Source: Microbacterium rhizosphaerae (GTDB lineage Bacteria; Actinomycetota; Actinomycetes; Actinomycetales; Microbacteriaceae). From it: 64,000 nt of DNA. Position numbers and translations under genes: made by a program. How positions within the stretch are numbered: the stretch's first letter is position 1; every line of letters begins with the position of its first letter. The notes under the pieces are model-generated. The model saw only the letters and a list, made by a program, of their open reading frames with translations. It did no database searches and was not told where the DNA came from. This document shows, piece by piece, positions 50,081 to 59,014 of the stretch. The stretch is from the NCBI RefSeq assembly GCF_034120055.1, contig NZ_CP139368.1, positions 3,658,001 to 3,722,000 on the forward strand. Reading direction: 5' to 3'.

Positions 50081-52684
50081 ATGGATGCATCAGCACCGAA
50101 CCTCATCCTCGATCTCGCGCGGGTCTCGGCCGCCGACCTGCCCGACGTGGGCGGGAAGGCCGCGAACCTCGGAGAGCTGATCGCCGCCGGATTCGATGTG
50201 CCACCCGGCTTCTGCGTCACGACCGAGGCCTACCGGCTCGCCGTGCGGGGGACGCCCGTCGAGTCCGGGAGGGAGGCGGATGCCGGGGCGGCCCGCGCGG
50301 CGATCATGGCCGCCCCCGTCCCGGCGGCGGTGGCCGACGCGGTCCGCGAGGCATACGCGCAGCTCGGCGCGGGCCCGGTCGCCGTGCGCTCGTCCGCCAC
50401 CGCGGAGGACCTGCCGGGGGCGAGCTTCGCCGGCCAGCAGGACACCTACCTCGGCATCGACGGCATCGACGAGGTGCTCGACGCGGTGCACCGCTGCTGG
50501 GCGTCACTCTGGACCGACCGCGCCGTCGCCTATCGCGCCGCGCAGGACATCCCGGGCGCCGGCGTCGCCCTGGCCGTGGTGGTGCAGCGGATGGTGGATG
50601 CCGCGTCGGCGGGCGTCCTGTTCACCGCCGACCCCGTGACCGGTCGGCGGCGGCAGGCGGTCATCGACGCCGCGCACGGTCTCGGCGACGCCGTCGTGTC
50701 GGGCGCCGTGGACCCGGATCAGGTCGTCATCGACACTCGGAGCAGCCGCATCCTGGATCGTCGCCCGGGGGGCCCGGGCGACGGCGGGCCGGTGCTCACG
50801 GATGCCGAGGCCCGGGCGCTCGCCGCGCTCGGGGATCGGGTCGAGCGGCACTTCGGGGCCCCGCAGGACATCGAATGGGCCATCGACGCCGGCGGACACC
50901 TCTGGCTGACCCAGTCCCGCCCGATCACGACCCTCTACCCCGTGCCGGTGCGGGACGCGCCGCGGCGCGGCGACGAGACGCGCGTCTACTTCTGCATCAC
51001 GCTCGCGCAGGGCCTGCACCGACCGATCACGCCGCTCGGGATCGCCGCGTTCCGGATCGTCGGGGCGGGCGGCCTGGACCTCATCGGCCGCCGGCCCCCG
51101 CGCATCGTCGACGGTCCGGGCGGCTTCGCCATCGGCGGGGACCGCATCTTCCTCGATGCCACTCCGATCGTGCGCTCCGCCTTCGGCCGCGAGATCTTCC
51201 CGCGCGCCCTCCAGGTCATGGAGACGCGATCGGCGGTGGTGCTGCGCGGACTGTTCGACGACCCGCGGTTCTCGGTGCTGCCCGGGTCGCGTCGCCGCTT
51301 CGCCGTCCCTGCGCTGCGGCTCGCGCTGCGCATCCGGCTGCCCCTGCTCGCCGTGCAGGCGGTCGCGAGTCCGCCGGCCGCGCACCGGCGCCTGCGTCGC
51401 CTGGCCGACGACATCCGGACCCGCAGCATCCCGGCCGGCGACATCCCGTCCCGCGTCGACGCGACCGTCGACCTGCTGTTCCACGCGACGCCCCTCGCGC
51501 CGCGCAGTCTGCCCGGAGCCGCCGTCGGCTTCGGGATGCTGGGACTCGCGGGGCGCCTGCTCGGGGATGCGGTGCGCCCCGGCGACCTTCAAGCGGTGCT
51601 CCGCAGCGTGCCCGACAACGTGACCACCGAGATGGATCTCGATCTGTGGCGCATCGCGGTGCGGACTCGCACGGATGCCGAGTCGGCCGCCGCCCTGCGC
51701 GACCTCTCGGCGCGCGACCTCGCCGACCGCTATCTCGGCGGTGGCCTGCCCGCGGGTCTGCAGCACGAGATGGCGCGGTTCCTGGAGCTGTACGGGCACC
51801 GCGCGGTCGCCGAGATCGATCTCGGGATGCCGCGCTGGGCCGATGACCCGGCGCACCTTTTCGGCGTGCTGTCGGGCTACGTGCGGCTGGACCCGGATGC
51901 CGAGTCCCCCGAGCAGCACTTCGCGGAGGGCGCTCGCGATGCCCGCGCCATGATGAACGAGCTGATCGGGCGGGCACGTCGGCGCAGCCGACTGCGCGCC
52001 GCGGCCGTGAGCTTCTGTCTCCGCCGCGCCCGGGCACTCATCGGCATCCGCGAGATGCCGAAGTTCCTCGTGGTCATCGCGCTGCGGACGGCGCGGACGG
52101 CGATGCTCGGCATCGGCGCGGAACTGGCGGAAGCCGGCCGGATCGAGACTGCCGACGACATCGCCTTCCTCGATTTCGACGACGCCAAGCGGGCCGCCGC
52201 GGGCGAGGACCTTCGCGCCGTGGTCGCCGAACGCAGAGCGCGTTACGACGCGGAACTGCGCCGCCGGCACGTTCCGCGCGTGCTGCTGTCGGACGGGACG
52301 GAGCTGGAGGCCCTCGCATCCCACGGCGAGACGGACGAGCCGGGCACGCTGCGCGGCACCCCCGCGTCGGCGGGCGCCGTGACGGCACGCGCGCGCGTGA
52401 TCCTCGACCCCGTCGGCGCGCAGCTCGAACCCGGCGAGATCCTCGTCGCCCCCTCCACCGACCCGGGGTGGACGCCGCTGTTCCTCACCGCCGGCGGCCT
52501 CGTGATGGAGATGGGCGGCGCGAACAGCCACGGCGCCGTCGTCGCGCGGGAGTACGGCATCCCCGCCGTCGTCGGCGTCGCCCGCGCCACCGAGGCCATC
52601 CGCACCGGCGACGAGGTCACGGTCGACGGAGCCGGCGGTGTCGTGTCGATCACCGCCGGGGCCGAGGTGACGACGCCGGCGTGA
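50081..52684 (+). CDS. PEP-utilising enzyme, rifampicin-phosphotransferase-like (PEP synthase family)
   Basis: 867 residues from ATG 50081 (GAAGG upstream; the ATG at 50060 lies inside the operator palindrome). The N-terminal ATP-grasp domain has 'DVGGKAANLGELIAAGFDVP' and 'SSATAEDLPGASFAGQQDTY', and a C-terminal swivelling domain has 'EMGGANSHGAVVAREYGIPA' with the phospho-acceptor H817. A long middle region (about 320-740) is helical. The SHG-type histidine site and the length near 865 match rifampin phosphotransferase (Rph) better than PEP synthase (near 790, TGG..SHAA). It may inactivate rifamycins or act on another substrate. The known rifamycin-associated element is not seen upstream. 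Confidence 0.82.
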   Translation: MDASAPNLILDLARVSAADLPDVGGKAANLGELIAAGFDVPPGFCVTTEAYRLAVRGTPVESGREADAGAARAAIMAAPVPAAVADAVREAYAQLGAGPVAVRSSATAEDLPGASFAGQQDTYLGIDGIDEVLDAVHRCWASLWTDRAVAYRAAQDIPGAGVALAVVVQRMVDAASAGVLFTADPVTGRRRQAVIDAAHGLGDAVVSGAVDPDQVVIDTRSSRILDRRPGGPGDGGPVLTDAEARALAALGDRVERHFGAPQDIEWAIDAGGHLWLTQSRPITTLYPVPVRDAPRRGDETRVYFCITLAQGLHRPITPLGIAAFRIVGAGGLDLIGRRPPRIVDGPGGFAIGGDRIFLDATPIVRSAFGREIFPRALQVMETRSAVVLRGLFDDPRFSVLPGSRRRFAVPALRLALRIRLPLLAVQAVASPPAAHRRLRRLADDIRTRSIPAGDIPSRVDATVDLLFHATPLAPRSLPGAAVGFGMLGLAGRLLGDAVRPGDLQAVLRSVPDNVTTEMDLDLWRIAVRTRTDAESAAALRDLSARDLADRYLGGGLPAGLQHEMARFLELYGHRAVAEIDLGMPRWADDPAHLFGVLSGYVRLDPDAESPEQHFAEGARDARAMMNELIGRARRRSRLRAAAVSFCLRRARALIGIREMPKFLVVIALRTARTAMLGIGAELAEAGRIETADDIAFLDFDDAKRAAAGEDLRAVVAERRARYDAELRRRHVPRVLLSDGTELEALASHGETDEPGTLRGTPASAGAVTARARVILDPVGAQLEPGEILVAPSTDPGWTPLFLTAGGLVMEMGGANSHGAVVAREYGIPAVVGVARATEAIRTGDEVTVDGAGGVVSITAGAEVTTPA

Positions 52685-52738
52685 TCGCCGCATCCCGAGC
52701 CCCTGTCGGGAACCGATCGCACCACGTACAGTGAGCCT

Positions 52739-52951
52739 GTGAAGCGGAGCTGGCCTTACCTCGTGCCGGGCGTGATCCTCGCCCTCATCGGCCTGGTGTG
52801 GACCCTGCAGGGCATGAACGTGCTGCGAGGGTCGGTGATGAGCGGGTCGCCGCTGTGGGGCACGATCGGCCCGATCGTGCTCGTGATCGGCGTCGTGCTG
52901 ATCGTCATCGGCATCGTCGTCGCCGCGCGGCGACGGCGCGCCGGGTCGTAA
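52739..52951 (+). CDS. Small two-span membrane protein (70 aa)
   Basis: Starts with GTG and probably lacks a leader: TACAGT at 52727-52732 as -10 box places the start near the GTG, and no Shine-Dalgarno is present. 'WPYLVPGVILALIGLVWTLQ' and 'GPIVLVIGVVLIVIGIVVAA' are two membrane spans, with a basic C-terminus. Such proteins are common in Microbacteriaceae; function unknown. Confidence 0.75.
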   Translation: MKRSWPYLVPGVILALIGLVWTLQGMNVLRGSVMSGSPLWGTIGPIVLVIGVVLIVIGIVVAARRRRAGS

Positions 52952-53053
52952 GTCAGCCTCGCGACCGAGAGCCGCTCATGCGGCGAGGTTCGGGCTTTCG
53001 GAGCGGCGATCCCGATCGGGGCCGCCGGTCGTAGCATCGGCGCCGTACACGTG

Positions 53054-53668
53054 TCACGACGCGGATTCGACCTCGAACCCGTCGGCGCCCGGATCGGGCC
53101 AGCCCGTCGGGAAGCCGTCGATGCTGTACCCGTTCTTCTCGTGCTGATATCGTCGCAGGCCGTCCGGGCCCTTGTGAGCGGCCCACGAGTCCATGAGCGT
53201 CCGCTGCTCCTGGTAGTCGAAGAGCGGCACGCCGAAGCCGCACGAGGTCTGAACGAGATCGATGTCGACGTCGAAGATGTTCCGCGCGCCCCGCATGGGC
53301 GGGAGGAGCCCGACGAGCTCCTCCCACTCCGTGTCGCCCTCGTGGATCGCGCGCGCCGTGCCGTAGAGGCGCAGGATGAGCGGCTTGCCCGACAGCGCAC
53401 AGAACATCAGCGTCATCCGCGGCGAATCGAGGATGTGCGCTGCGGACTCATTGCCGCTGCCCGTGCCGTTGAGCCACACGACGCGGTTCGGCCCGAGGAC
53501 GCGCAGCGAGTCCAATCCCTTCGGCGACACGTTGACCCGCCCGTCGCGGGCGGCGGTCGCGACGAAGAACATGTGCTGCGCCGCGATGAACCGGCCGAGC
53601 CGATCGCTGATCTCGCCGAACTGAGTCGCGACGGGTCCATTCTCGCAGTCGGCGGTGCGCCGGCGCAT
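53054..53668 (-). CDS. Pyridoxamine-5'-phosphate-oxidase-like flavin-binding protein
   Basis: 204 residues from the ATG at 53668. 'FIAAQHMFFVATAARDGRVN' plus 'VSPKGLDSLRVLGPNRVVWL' define the split-barrel PNPOx-like family; the RidA/pdxH active-site residues are not all present, so it is not a true pyridoxine oxidase. FMN or F420 might bind. Downstream of the aldose epimerase by 17 bases, with GAGG before the start. Confidence 0.85.
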   Translation of the reverse strand: MRRRTADCENGPVATQFGEISDRLGRFIAAQHMFFVATAARDGRVNVSPKGLDSLRVLGPNRVVWLNGTGSGNESAAHILDSPRMTLMFCALSGKPLILRLYGTARAIHEGDTEWEELVGLLPPMRGARNIFDVDIDLVQTSCGFGVPLFDYQEQRTLMDSWAAHKGPDGLRRYQHEKNGYSIDGFPTGWPDPGADGFEVESAS

Positions 53669-53685
53669 CGGCGCCTCGGCGTCCG

Positions 53686-54627
53686 TCAGTCGATGGCGCT
53701 GATCGTCCAGCCCGCCTCGAAGGACTGCCCGGGCTCGATCACGACGAGGCCGGTGTCGAACGGGTACACGGGCGCGTTGAACGCATCGGGGGCACAGGTC
53801 ATGGGCTCGACGGCCAGGCCGGCGCGGTGCGCCGGGTTCGCCGGATCGAGGTCGGCGGTGTGGATCTGCACCCAGGGGCACGCCGCATCCCAGCGCATCG
53901 CCACACCGCGGCCGTCGGCATCCGTCAGCCGGACCGTCGCGATCCCCGCGTCATCCCGCTGCAGGTCGGTGTAGGCATGATCGATCGCGGCACCGGCGAT
54001 CGTCCGCGGAATGCGGAAGTCGAACCGCTGCGGGTCGCCGTCGTCGACGGGACGCAGGACGGTCGGCGCGAGCCGCTCGTCGACGTGCAGGACGGATGCG
54101 GCGGGCAGGTCGAGCGTCCAGTCGTCGACGCGGCCCGCCCCGGCGACGAGGTAGGGATGCGGGCCGGTGCCGAACGGTGCCGGCTCGTCGCTCAGGTTCG
54201 TGGCGCGAACGGTCTGCACGAGACCGTCGGCGCTCAGCGTGAACGTCGTCTCGATCCCGACGCGGTACGGGTAGCCGGTCTGGGCCTCGACAACGGCCTC
54301 GAGCCGCACCCGATCCTCGCCGACGGACACGGCGCGGTAGTCGAGCCACACGGCGAGGCCGTGCAGGGAGTGGCCGCGCGCGGGCTCGGTCAGCGGAAGC
54401 TGCTCCTCCTGCCCGCCGAACGTGTACCGCCCGTCGACAACGCGGTTGGGCCAGGGCACCAGCGTCACGCCGCGGTAGCCCGGGCGCAGCGCGTCTGCCT
54501 CGTACGGCACGACGAGATCGCGTCCGTTGTGCTGGAACGAGCGCAGCGAGGCGCCGATGCTCGCCACGACGGCCGTGTCGGCGCCGCGGGTCAGCGTGAA
54601 CTGCGTGCCCGAGAGCGGCGCGGGCAT
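53686..54627 (-). CDS. Aldose 1-epimerase (GalM family)
   Basis: 313 residues from the ATG at 54627; the frame extends left to 54801 but that region is not family-like. 'ARGHSLHGLAVWLDY' and 'GTGPHPYLVAGAG' carry the catalytic histidines; 'LAVEPMTCAPDAFN' carries the glutamate. It interconverts alpha and beta sugar forms in the cytoplasm and suits the beta-glucosidase and GH32 activities of this genome. 17 bases before the PNPOx-like gene. Confidence 0.92.
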   Translation of the reverse strand: MPAPLSGTQFTLTRGADTAVVASIGASLRSFQHNGRDLVVPYEADALRPGYRGVTLVPWPNRVVDGRYTFGGQEEQLPLTEPARGHSLHGLAVWLDYRAVSVGEDRVRLEAVVEAQTGYPYRVGIETTFTLSADGLVQTVRATNLSDEPAPFGTGPHPYLVAGAGRVDDWTLDLPAASVLHVDERLAPTVLRPVDDGDPQRFDFRIPRTIAGAAIDHAYTDLQRDDAGIATVRLTDADGRGVAMRWDAACPWVQIHTADLDPANPAHRAGLAVEPMTCAPDAFNAPVYPFDTGLVVIEPGQSFEAGWTISAID

Positions 54628-54754
54628 CAGCGGCCCCGCCCTTCGGCTCGAGCCGTCGGGACGACCATCGACGTCGGTCGGGGGTGAAGGAGACGCATGA
54701 CAGCATCCTCTCGCACCCGCCGCCGCCCGATTCGCCACGTTGCGGACGACGGGT

Positions 54755-55603
54755 TCACCCACCCAGGCGATCGAGCGCGGTCCGCGCGGCCTCGAGGTCA
54801 CGCTGCGCCCCGGCGACCGCGTCGCCCGCGGCCGTCCGGCGCTCGTCGAGCTCGGGGGCGCGGGACTTCGCCTCCCCGAGCTCCTCGCGGGTCGCGTCGA
54901 GCTGCGCCTGCAGGTCGCGCTCGCGCGCGGCCAGGTCGTCGACGCGGCGGGCGAGATTGCGCACCTCGCTCTCGACTTTCGTCTCGTCGCGCTGCGCGCG
55001 GAGCACCTCCTGCTCGGCGTTGTGCACCGCCGCCTCGGCCTCGCGGCGTTCGCGCCGCGCCTTCACCTCGTCGGTCGGCGGCGGCGCGACCTCCAGCGGC
55101 TCGGGACGACCGCCGCCGACTGCGACGTCGAGATCGACGGGGGTGGATGCCTCGAGCTCGCGGACCAGGCGCCCGGAGGCGACGGCGGCCGCCGCATCCG
55201 CGTCGAAGAAGGCGGCCGTGATGGTCTGCTGCACCGCCTCGCCGGTGGCCGGCGTGACCCGCTCGCCGCGCGAGGACGCCAGCCCGACGGCCTCGCGAGC
55301 GAGTTGCGCGGTGAGTGCACGGCGCTGGCGCCCCAGCTGCGCGAGGGTCGCGGCATCCAGGTCGTCCTGCGCCTCGCGCAGCTCCTGCGCCAGCTGCAGT
55401 GCCTGGCCGAGCTGCACGGTCCGCTCCTGCGCGAAGACGTTCACGACCCACGCGGCGATCGAGGGCTTGCGCAGCGCCTTGATCTGCGCCGCGAGCGCAG
55501 AATCCGCGACCTCCGTGGCGCGCGCATTGCGGGCCGCGACGAACGCGTCCGGCGGGCCCGCGTAGAGCTCCGCGGCGATGTCCGCCAGCGATGCGTCGGC
55601 CAT
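54755..55603 (-). CDS. Coiled-coil protein of unknown function
   Basis: 282 residues from the ATG at 55603. Nearly all helix: an N-terminal conserved block 'LYAGPPDAFVAARNARATEV' with 'ALRKPSIAAWVVNVFAQER', then heptad-rich coiled coil from about 170 ('VHNAEQEVLRAQRDETKVES'). The first part is common to many actinobacterial proteins near DNA-handling genes; nothing enzymatic is visible. Divergence from the neighbours is simple; there is no operon. Confidence 0.72.
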   Translation of the reverse strand: MADASLADIAAELYAGPPDAFVAARNARATEVADSALAAQIKALRKPSIAAWVVNVFAQERTVQLGQALQLAQELREAQDDLDAATLAQLGRQRRALTAQLAREAVGLASSRGERVTPATGEAVQQTITAAFFDADAAAAVASGRLVRELEASTPVDLDVAVGGGRPEPLEVAPPPTDEVKARRERREAEAAVHNAEQEVLRAQRDETKVESEVRNLARRVDDLAARERDLQAQLDATREELGEAKSRAPELDERRTAAGDAVAGAQRDLEAARTALDRLGG

Positions 55604-55703
55604 CGCGTCCTCCCGGCCGTCAGGCGAGCGCCGGTCGCGCGCGCATGAAGAGGCTAACGGGATGCCGCGCCGCCCGCACCGGCATCCCTCCTCCGCCTCT
55701 GCG

Positions 55704-57044
55704 CTAGCCCCAGATCGTGTACCAGGTGCCGTAGACGCCCGCGACGCACATCACCGCCGTCGTGATCCAGCCGAGCCACTGCGCCAGAGGGCCGTTGCGG
55801 TACCGGCCCATGATGCCGCGATCGCGGGAGATCAGCATCATGATCACCAGGAACGGGCCGGCCGCGATCCCGTTGACAGTGGCGGACAGCACGAGGATCT
55901 GGATCGGGTTGTGGATGAAGACCGCGAGCAGCGTGCCCGCGACGATCCCGACGCCGAGCAGGATGTAGAACAGCGGAGCCTGTTGCGGCGACTTCTCGAG
56001 CCCCCACTGCTTGTCGAGCAGGCCGGCCATTCCGGCGGCGCCGGCCGCGGCGAGCACCGGCACGGCCAGGACGCCAGAGCCGATGAAGCCGACCGCGAAG
56101 AGCAGACTGGCGTAGCTGCCCGCGATCGGCTGCAGCGCCTTCGCCGCCTCGGCGGCACTGCTGACCGACGTGTGGTGCGCGCCGAGCGTGGCGGCGCTCG
56201 CGGCCATGATCGCGAACATGATCAGCGCCGAGAAGACCATGCCCGTGAAGACGTCGATCCTGCCCGTCTTCAGGCGACGCCGAGCGCCCTGCTGCGAGCG
56301 GTCGTCGAGCGCCGGAGCGTGGTCGCCGCCGAGGTCCTCGTCCCGCAGCTCCTCGATCCGCTGGGCGGTCTGCCAGAAGAACATGTACGGACTGATCGTC
56401 GTGCCGAGCACGGCCACGACCAGAGCCCAGTAGGCGGGCGAGCCCGCGATACTCGCGCCGACCAGGCCTCTGAGTACGTCCGCCCAGTGGACGTGCGTCA
56501 CGAACAGGACGGCCACGTAGACGAGCAGGACGAGGCAGAGCCACTTGAAGATCCGGCCGATCCACTCGAACGAGCCCGCGACGACCGCGACGCCGATCGC
56601 GACCCCCGCGATCGCGGACCACAGCGCCGCGGGGCCGGCGTGGAGCAGCCGCATCCCCTGCCCGATGGCCATCAGATCGGCCCCGAGGTTCAGCGTGTTG
56701 GCCACGATGAGCGCGGCGATCAGCACCGCGATGATCGTGCGCGTCCCGTCGTGGAAGCGCCGACGGATCAGCTTGCCGAAGCTGTCGCCGGTCGCGAGCG
56801 TCATCCGGTCGCAGATCTCCTGCGTCGCCATCATCATCGGCAGGGTGGCCGGCACGGTCCACAGCATGCTGTTGCCATAGGTCGCACCGGCTTGGGAGTA
56901 CGTCGCGATCCCCGACGGGTCGTCGTCGGCCGCGCCCGTCACCAGGCCCGGGCCGAGGAGGCCGAAGAAGCGCATCACGGGGTTCCTGCGCTTCTGCGGG
57001 CCCTCGTCATCCGTCGGACCCGCTCCGGTTCCTGGTCGTGCCAC
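55704..57044 (-). CDS. Nramp-family metal transporter, divergent TM1 motif
   Basis: 446 residues from a GTG with GGAGGAG just upstream; 10-12 spans. TM1 carries 'TGAADDDPSGIATYSQAGA', where canonical Mn/Fe transporters have DPGN; TM6 has 'VGFIGSGVLAVPVLAAAGAA' where canonical proteins have a MPH motif, which is lost here. These changes are typical of the non-canonical Nramp-related group (which includes Mg2+ transporters), so metal choice cannot be assumed. Inner membrane. Single gene. Confidence 0.85.
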   Translation of the reverse strand: MARPGTGAGPTDDEGPQKRRNPVMRFFGLLGPGLVTGAADDDPSGIATYSQAGATYGNSMLWTVPATLPMMMATQEICDRMTLATGDSFGKLIRRRFHDGTRTIIAVLIAALIVANTLNLGADLMAIGQGMRLLHAGPAALWSAIAGVAIGVAVVAGSFEWIGRIFKWLCLVLLVYVAVLFVTHVHWADVLRGLVGASIAGSPAYWALVVAVLGTTISPYMFFWQTAQRIEELRDEDLGGDHAPALDDRSQQGARRRLKTGRIDVFTGMVFSALIMFAIMAASAATLGAHHTSVSSAAEAAKALQPIAGSYASLLFAVGFIGSGVLAVPVLAAAGAAGMAGLLDKQWGLEKSPQQAPLFYILLGVGIVAGTLLAVFIHNPIQILVLSATVNGIAAGPFLVIMMLISRDRGIMGRYRNGPLAQWLGWITTAVMCVAGVYGTWYTIWG

Positions 57045-57242
57045 GACTCCTCCTCTCCCGGAAGCGAAAGTAGTCGCGGGAAAGGGCGGACACAGAGGGC
57101 ATTGCGTCTGCATCCATCACGCGCTACTGGACGCAGCTGCAGCCCATGGATCGCGTCATCCGCCGTTCGCAACCCCCTGCGGAAACACCGGGCTCGGCGG
57201 ATAGCCTGCGGTGTCGGATGAATTGGGGAGGCGAGGGCAGCC

Positions 57243-57746
57243 ATGACCGACGACGAGAGCGGCGATGTGGCCCCGGACGGCCGCGACGAGACCGCGGCTC
57301 AGCGTGCGGACCGCAATTGGACGGAGATCCTGCAGGAGCTGCGGGTGACCCAGACCGGCACTCAGGTGCTCGCCGGATTCCTGCTGACCGTGGCGTTCCA
57401 GGCCAGGTTCCCGCAGCTGCTTGCCTACCAGCAGGTCGTCTACCTGGCCCTTGTCGTCCTTGCGGCGGCGACCACGACCGTGGGGCTCGTGACCGTGAGC
57501 CTCCACCGGCGGATGTTCCGGCGGCGACAGAAGCCGGAGCTCGTGCGCCGGGGCGACTTCCACCTCAAGCTCAACCTGGCGCTGCTGAGCCTGCTCAGCG
57601 CCGGAGTCGTGTTCTTCCTCTTCGACGTGGTGACGACGCTCCCGATCGCCGTCGTCGCGGGCATCATCGTGGCGCTCGGGATGCTCGGCGGCATGCTGGT
57701 CTACCCCTTGGTCACCGTGCGGGGCGGTCCGAGGCAGCGGGGCTGA
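57243..57746 (+). CDS. DUF6328 family membrane protein
   Basis: 167 residues: acidic start, then 'RNWTEILQELRVTQTGTQVL' (the family signature) and four spans: 'AGFLLTVAFQARFPQLL', 'YLALVVLAAATTTVGLVTVS', 'LALLSLLSAGVVFFLFDVV' and 'IAVVAGIIVALGMLGGMLVY'. Function unknown; frequent in Actinobacteria. Its end overlaps the convergent acyltransferase gene by 35 bases. Confidence 0.85.
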   Translation: MTDDESGDVAPDGRDETAAQRADRNWTEILQELRVTQTGTQVLAGFLLTVAFQARFPQLLAYQQVVYLALVVLAAATTTVGLVTVSLHRRMFRRRQKPELVRRGDFHLKLNLALLSLLSAGVVFFLFDVVTTLPIAVVAGIIVALGMLGGMLVYPLVTVRGGPRQRG

Positions 57747-59013
57747 GGTCGGCACCTCCGGTCAGACGGCGGAATTCTTCCGCCATGGCGCGAGCGAAGT
57801 CGTCTCCGGGCACGGTGTCCGCATCGAAATGGACACCGCAGCAGAGCCGCTGGTCGTACGAGACCGCAGCGACCCCCAGCCGGACATTCGCGGCCAACAC
57901 CGCCACGGGCCACAGCGCGGCTATCGGGGCGCCGGCAAGGCGAAGGGTCCCGGGCGGTCCGGGAACGTTCGTGACGAACCCCGCGACCAGGTGCTGCCGG
58001 TGCGCAAGGTGATCCATCATCCGCGCACCGGCGGGACCCCGCATAAGCTCGAGCGTTCCCTGTCCGCGCGCCCGCTCCTTCTCGGACCGGGTCTGGGCGG
58101 CGATGAGGCGTAGCCGCACATCGGGGTCCGCCTCCCCTAGCGGCAGGCGCACCAGCATCACTCCGACCCGGTTCGCGACGGTCCCTCGCCGCGGCAGCGC
58201 CACGGGCACCGAGACCGGCAGGCGATCGGGGATGGACTCGCCCGCGCGCGAGAGCGCCTTTCGATATCCCGAGGACACGGCGGCAAGGAGGGCATCGTTG
58301 ATCGTCGCTCCCGCGTCTCGGCTCCGAGCCTCGAGCATGCCGAGATCCGTACTGAGAAAGCGCACACTGCGGTGGGGACTGCGCTCTCCCAGCAGCACCG
58401 TCTCGCCGACTTCACGGCCGAAGAGAGTCATCCGCACCCGCTCGAGTCCGTATCCGATCCGAGCCCGGCCATCCGGTCGCTCTCGCCCGCCCGTCAGCGG
58501 CGGTGGCGGCGGGTCCGGCCCGACCGGTCCGGCGTGATCGAACAGCCGTTGGATGATCCCGACGGCAGCCATGCCGTCGGCGATGGCATGGTGGATGCGG
58601 AGAATCAGACCGACGCCACGGGGGCTCGCTCCGGGAACCAGGAGCAGCTCCCACAACGGACGATCGCGAGGCAGCGGCACGGTCATGAGCTCTCCGCACA
58701 CTCGCTCGAACCCTGCTGGTCCGTCCACACGGGCGATGCTGCGCACGTGATGATCGAGATCCGGCGTGGCATCGCGCCAGCGATGTCGACGGCCGTGACC
58801 GACGGGCACACACCGGAGTTGAGGCAGCTCAACGATCCGCTCGGCGATCACCGTGCGGAGCAGATCCAGATCGGCCTCGCCGTGGCCGAGGAATCCGCCC
58901 TCCTCCGGGACGAGCACACCGGCGACAAGGAACACATTGGTCTGACCGGCGTGATCGAGCACGAGATTGGCTTCGTCGACCGGTGCGAGCCGCTGCTCCT
59001 GCCGCGACGGCAT
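57712..59013 (-). CDS. Wax-ester synthase / diacylglycerol acyltransferase family protein
   Basis: 433 residues. The catalytic motif 'HHAIADG' (141-147), with the preceding 'PLPRDRPLWELLLV' block, and the later 'VTNVPGPPGTLRLAGAPI' are the three WS/DGAT signatures. It transfers acyl-CoA to an alcohol or diacylglycerol, giving storage lipid, at the cytoplasmic membrane. It starts 1 base after the CPBP protease stop. The 35-base antisense overlap at its end is notable. Confidence 0.9.
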   Translation of the reverse strand: MPSRQEQRLAPVDEANLVLDHAGQTNVFLVAGVLVPEEGGFLGHGEADLDLLRTVIAERIVELPQLRCVPVGHGRRHRWRDATPDLDHHVRSIARVDGPAGFERVCGELMTVPLPRDRPLWELLLVPGASPRGVGLILRIHHAIADGMAAVGIIQRLFDHAGPVGPDPPPPPLTGGRERPDGRARIGYGLERVRMTLFGREVGETVLLGERSPHRSVRFLSTDLGMLEARSRDAGATINDALLAAVSSGYRKALSRAGESIPDRLPVSVPVALPRRGTVANRVGVMLVRLPLGEADPDVRLRLIAAQTRSEKERARGQGTLELMRGPAGARMMDHLAHRQHLVAGFVTNVPGPPGTLRLAGAPIAALWPVAVLAANVRLGVAAVSYDQRLCCGVHFDADTVPGDDFARAMAEEFRRLTGGADLSPAASDRPAR

Positions 59014-59014
59014 C

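Noticed and set aside
50060..50081. ATG at 50060 as start of the PEP-utilising gene
   Set aside because: It lies inside a perfect 30-base palindrome that looks like an operator and has no ribosome site; ATG 50081 is better placed.
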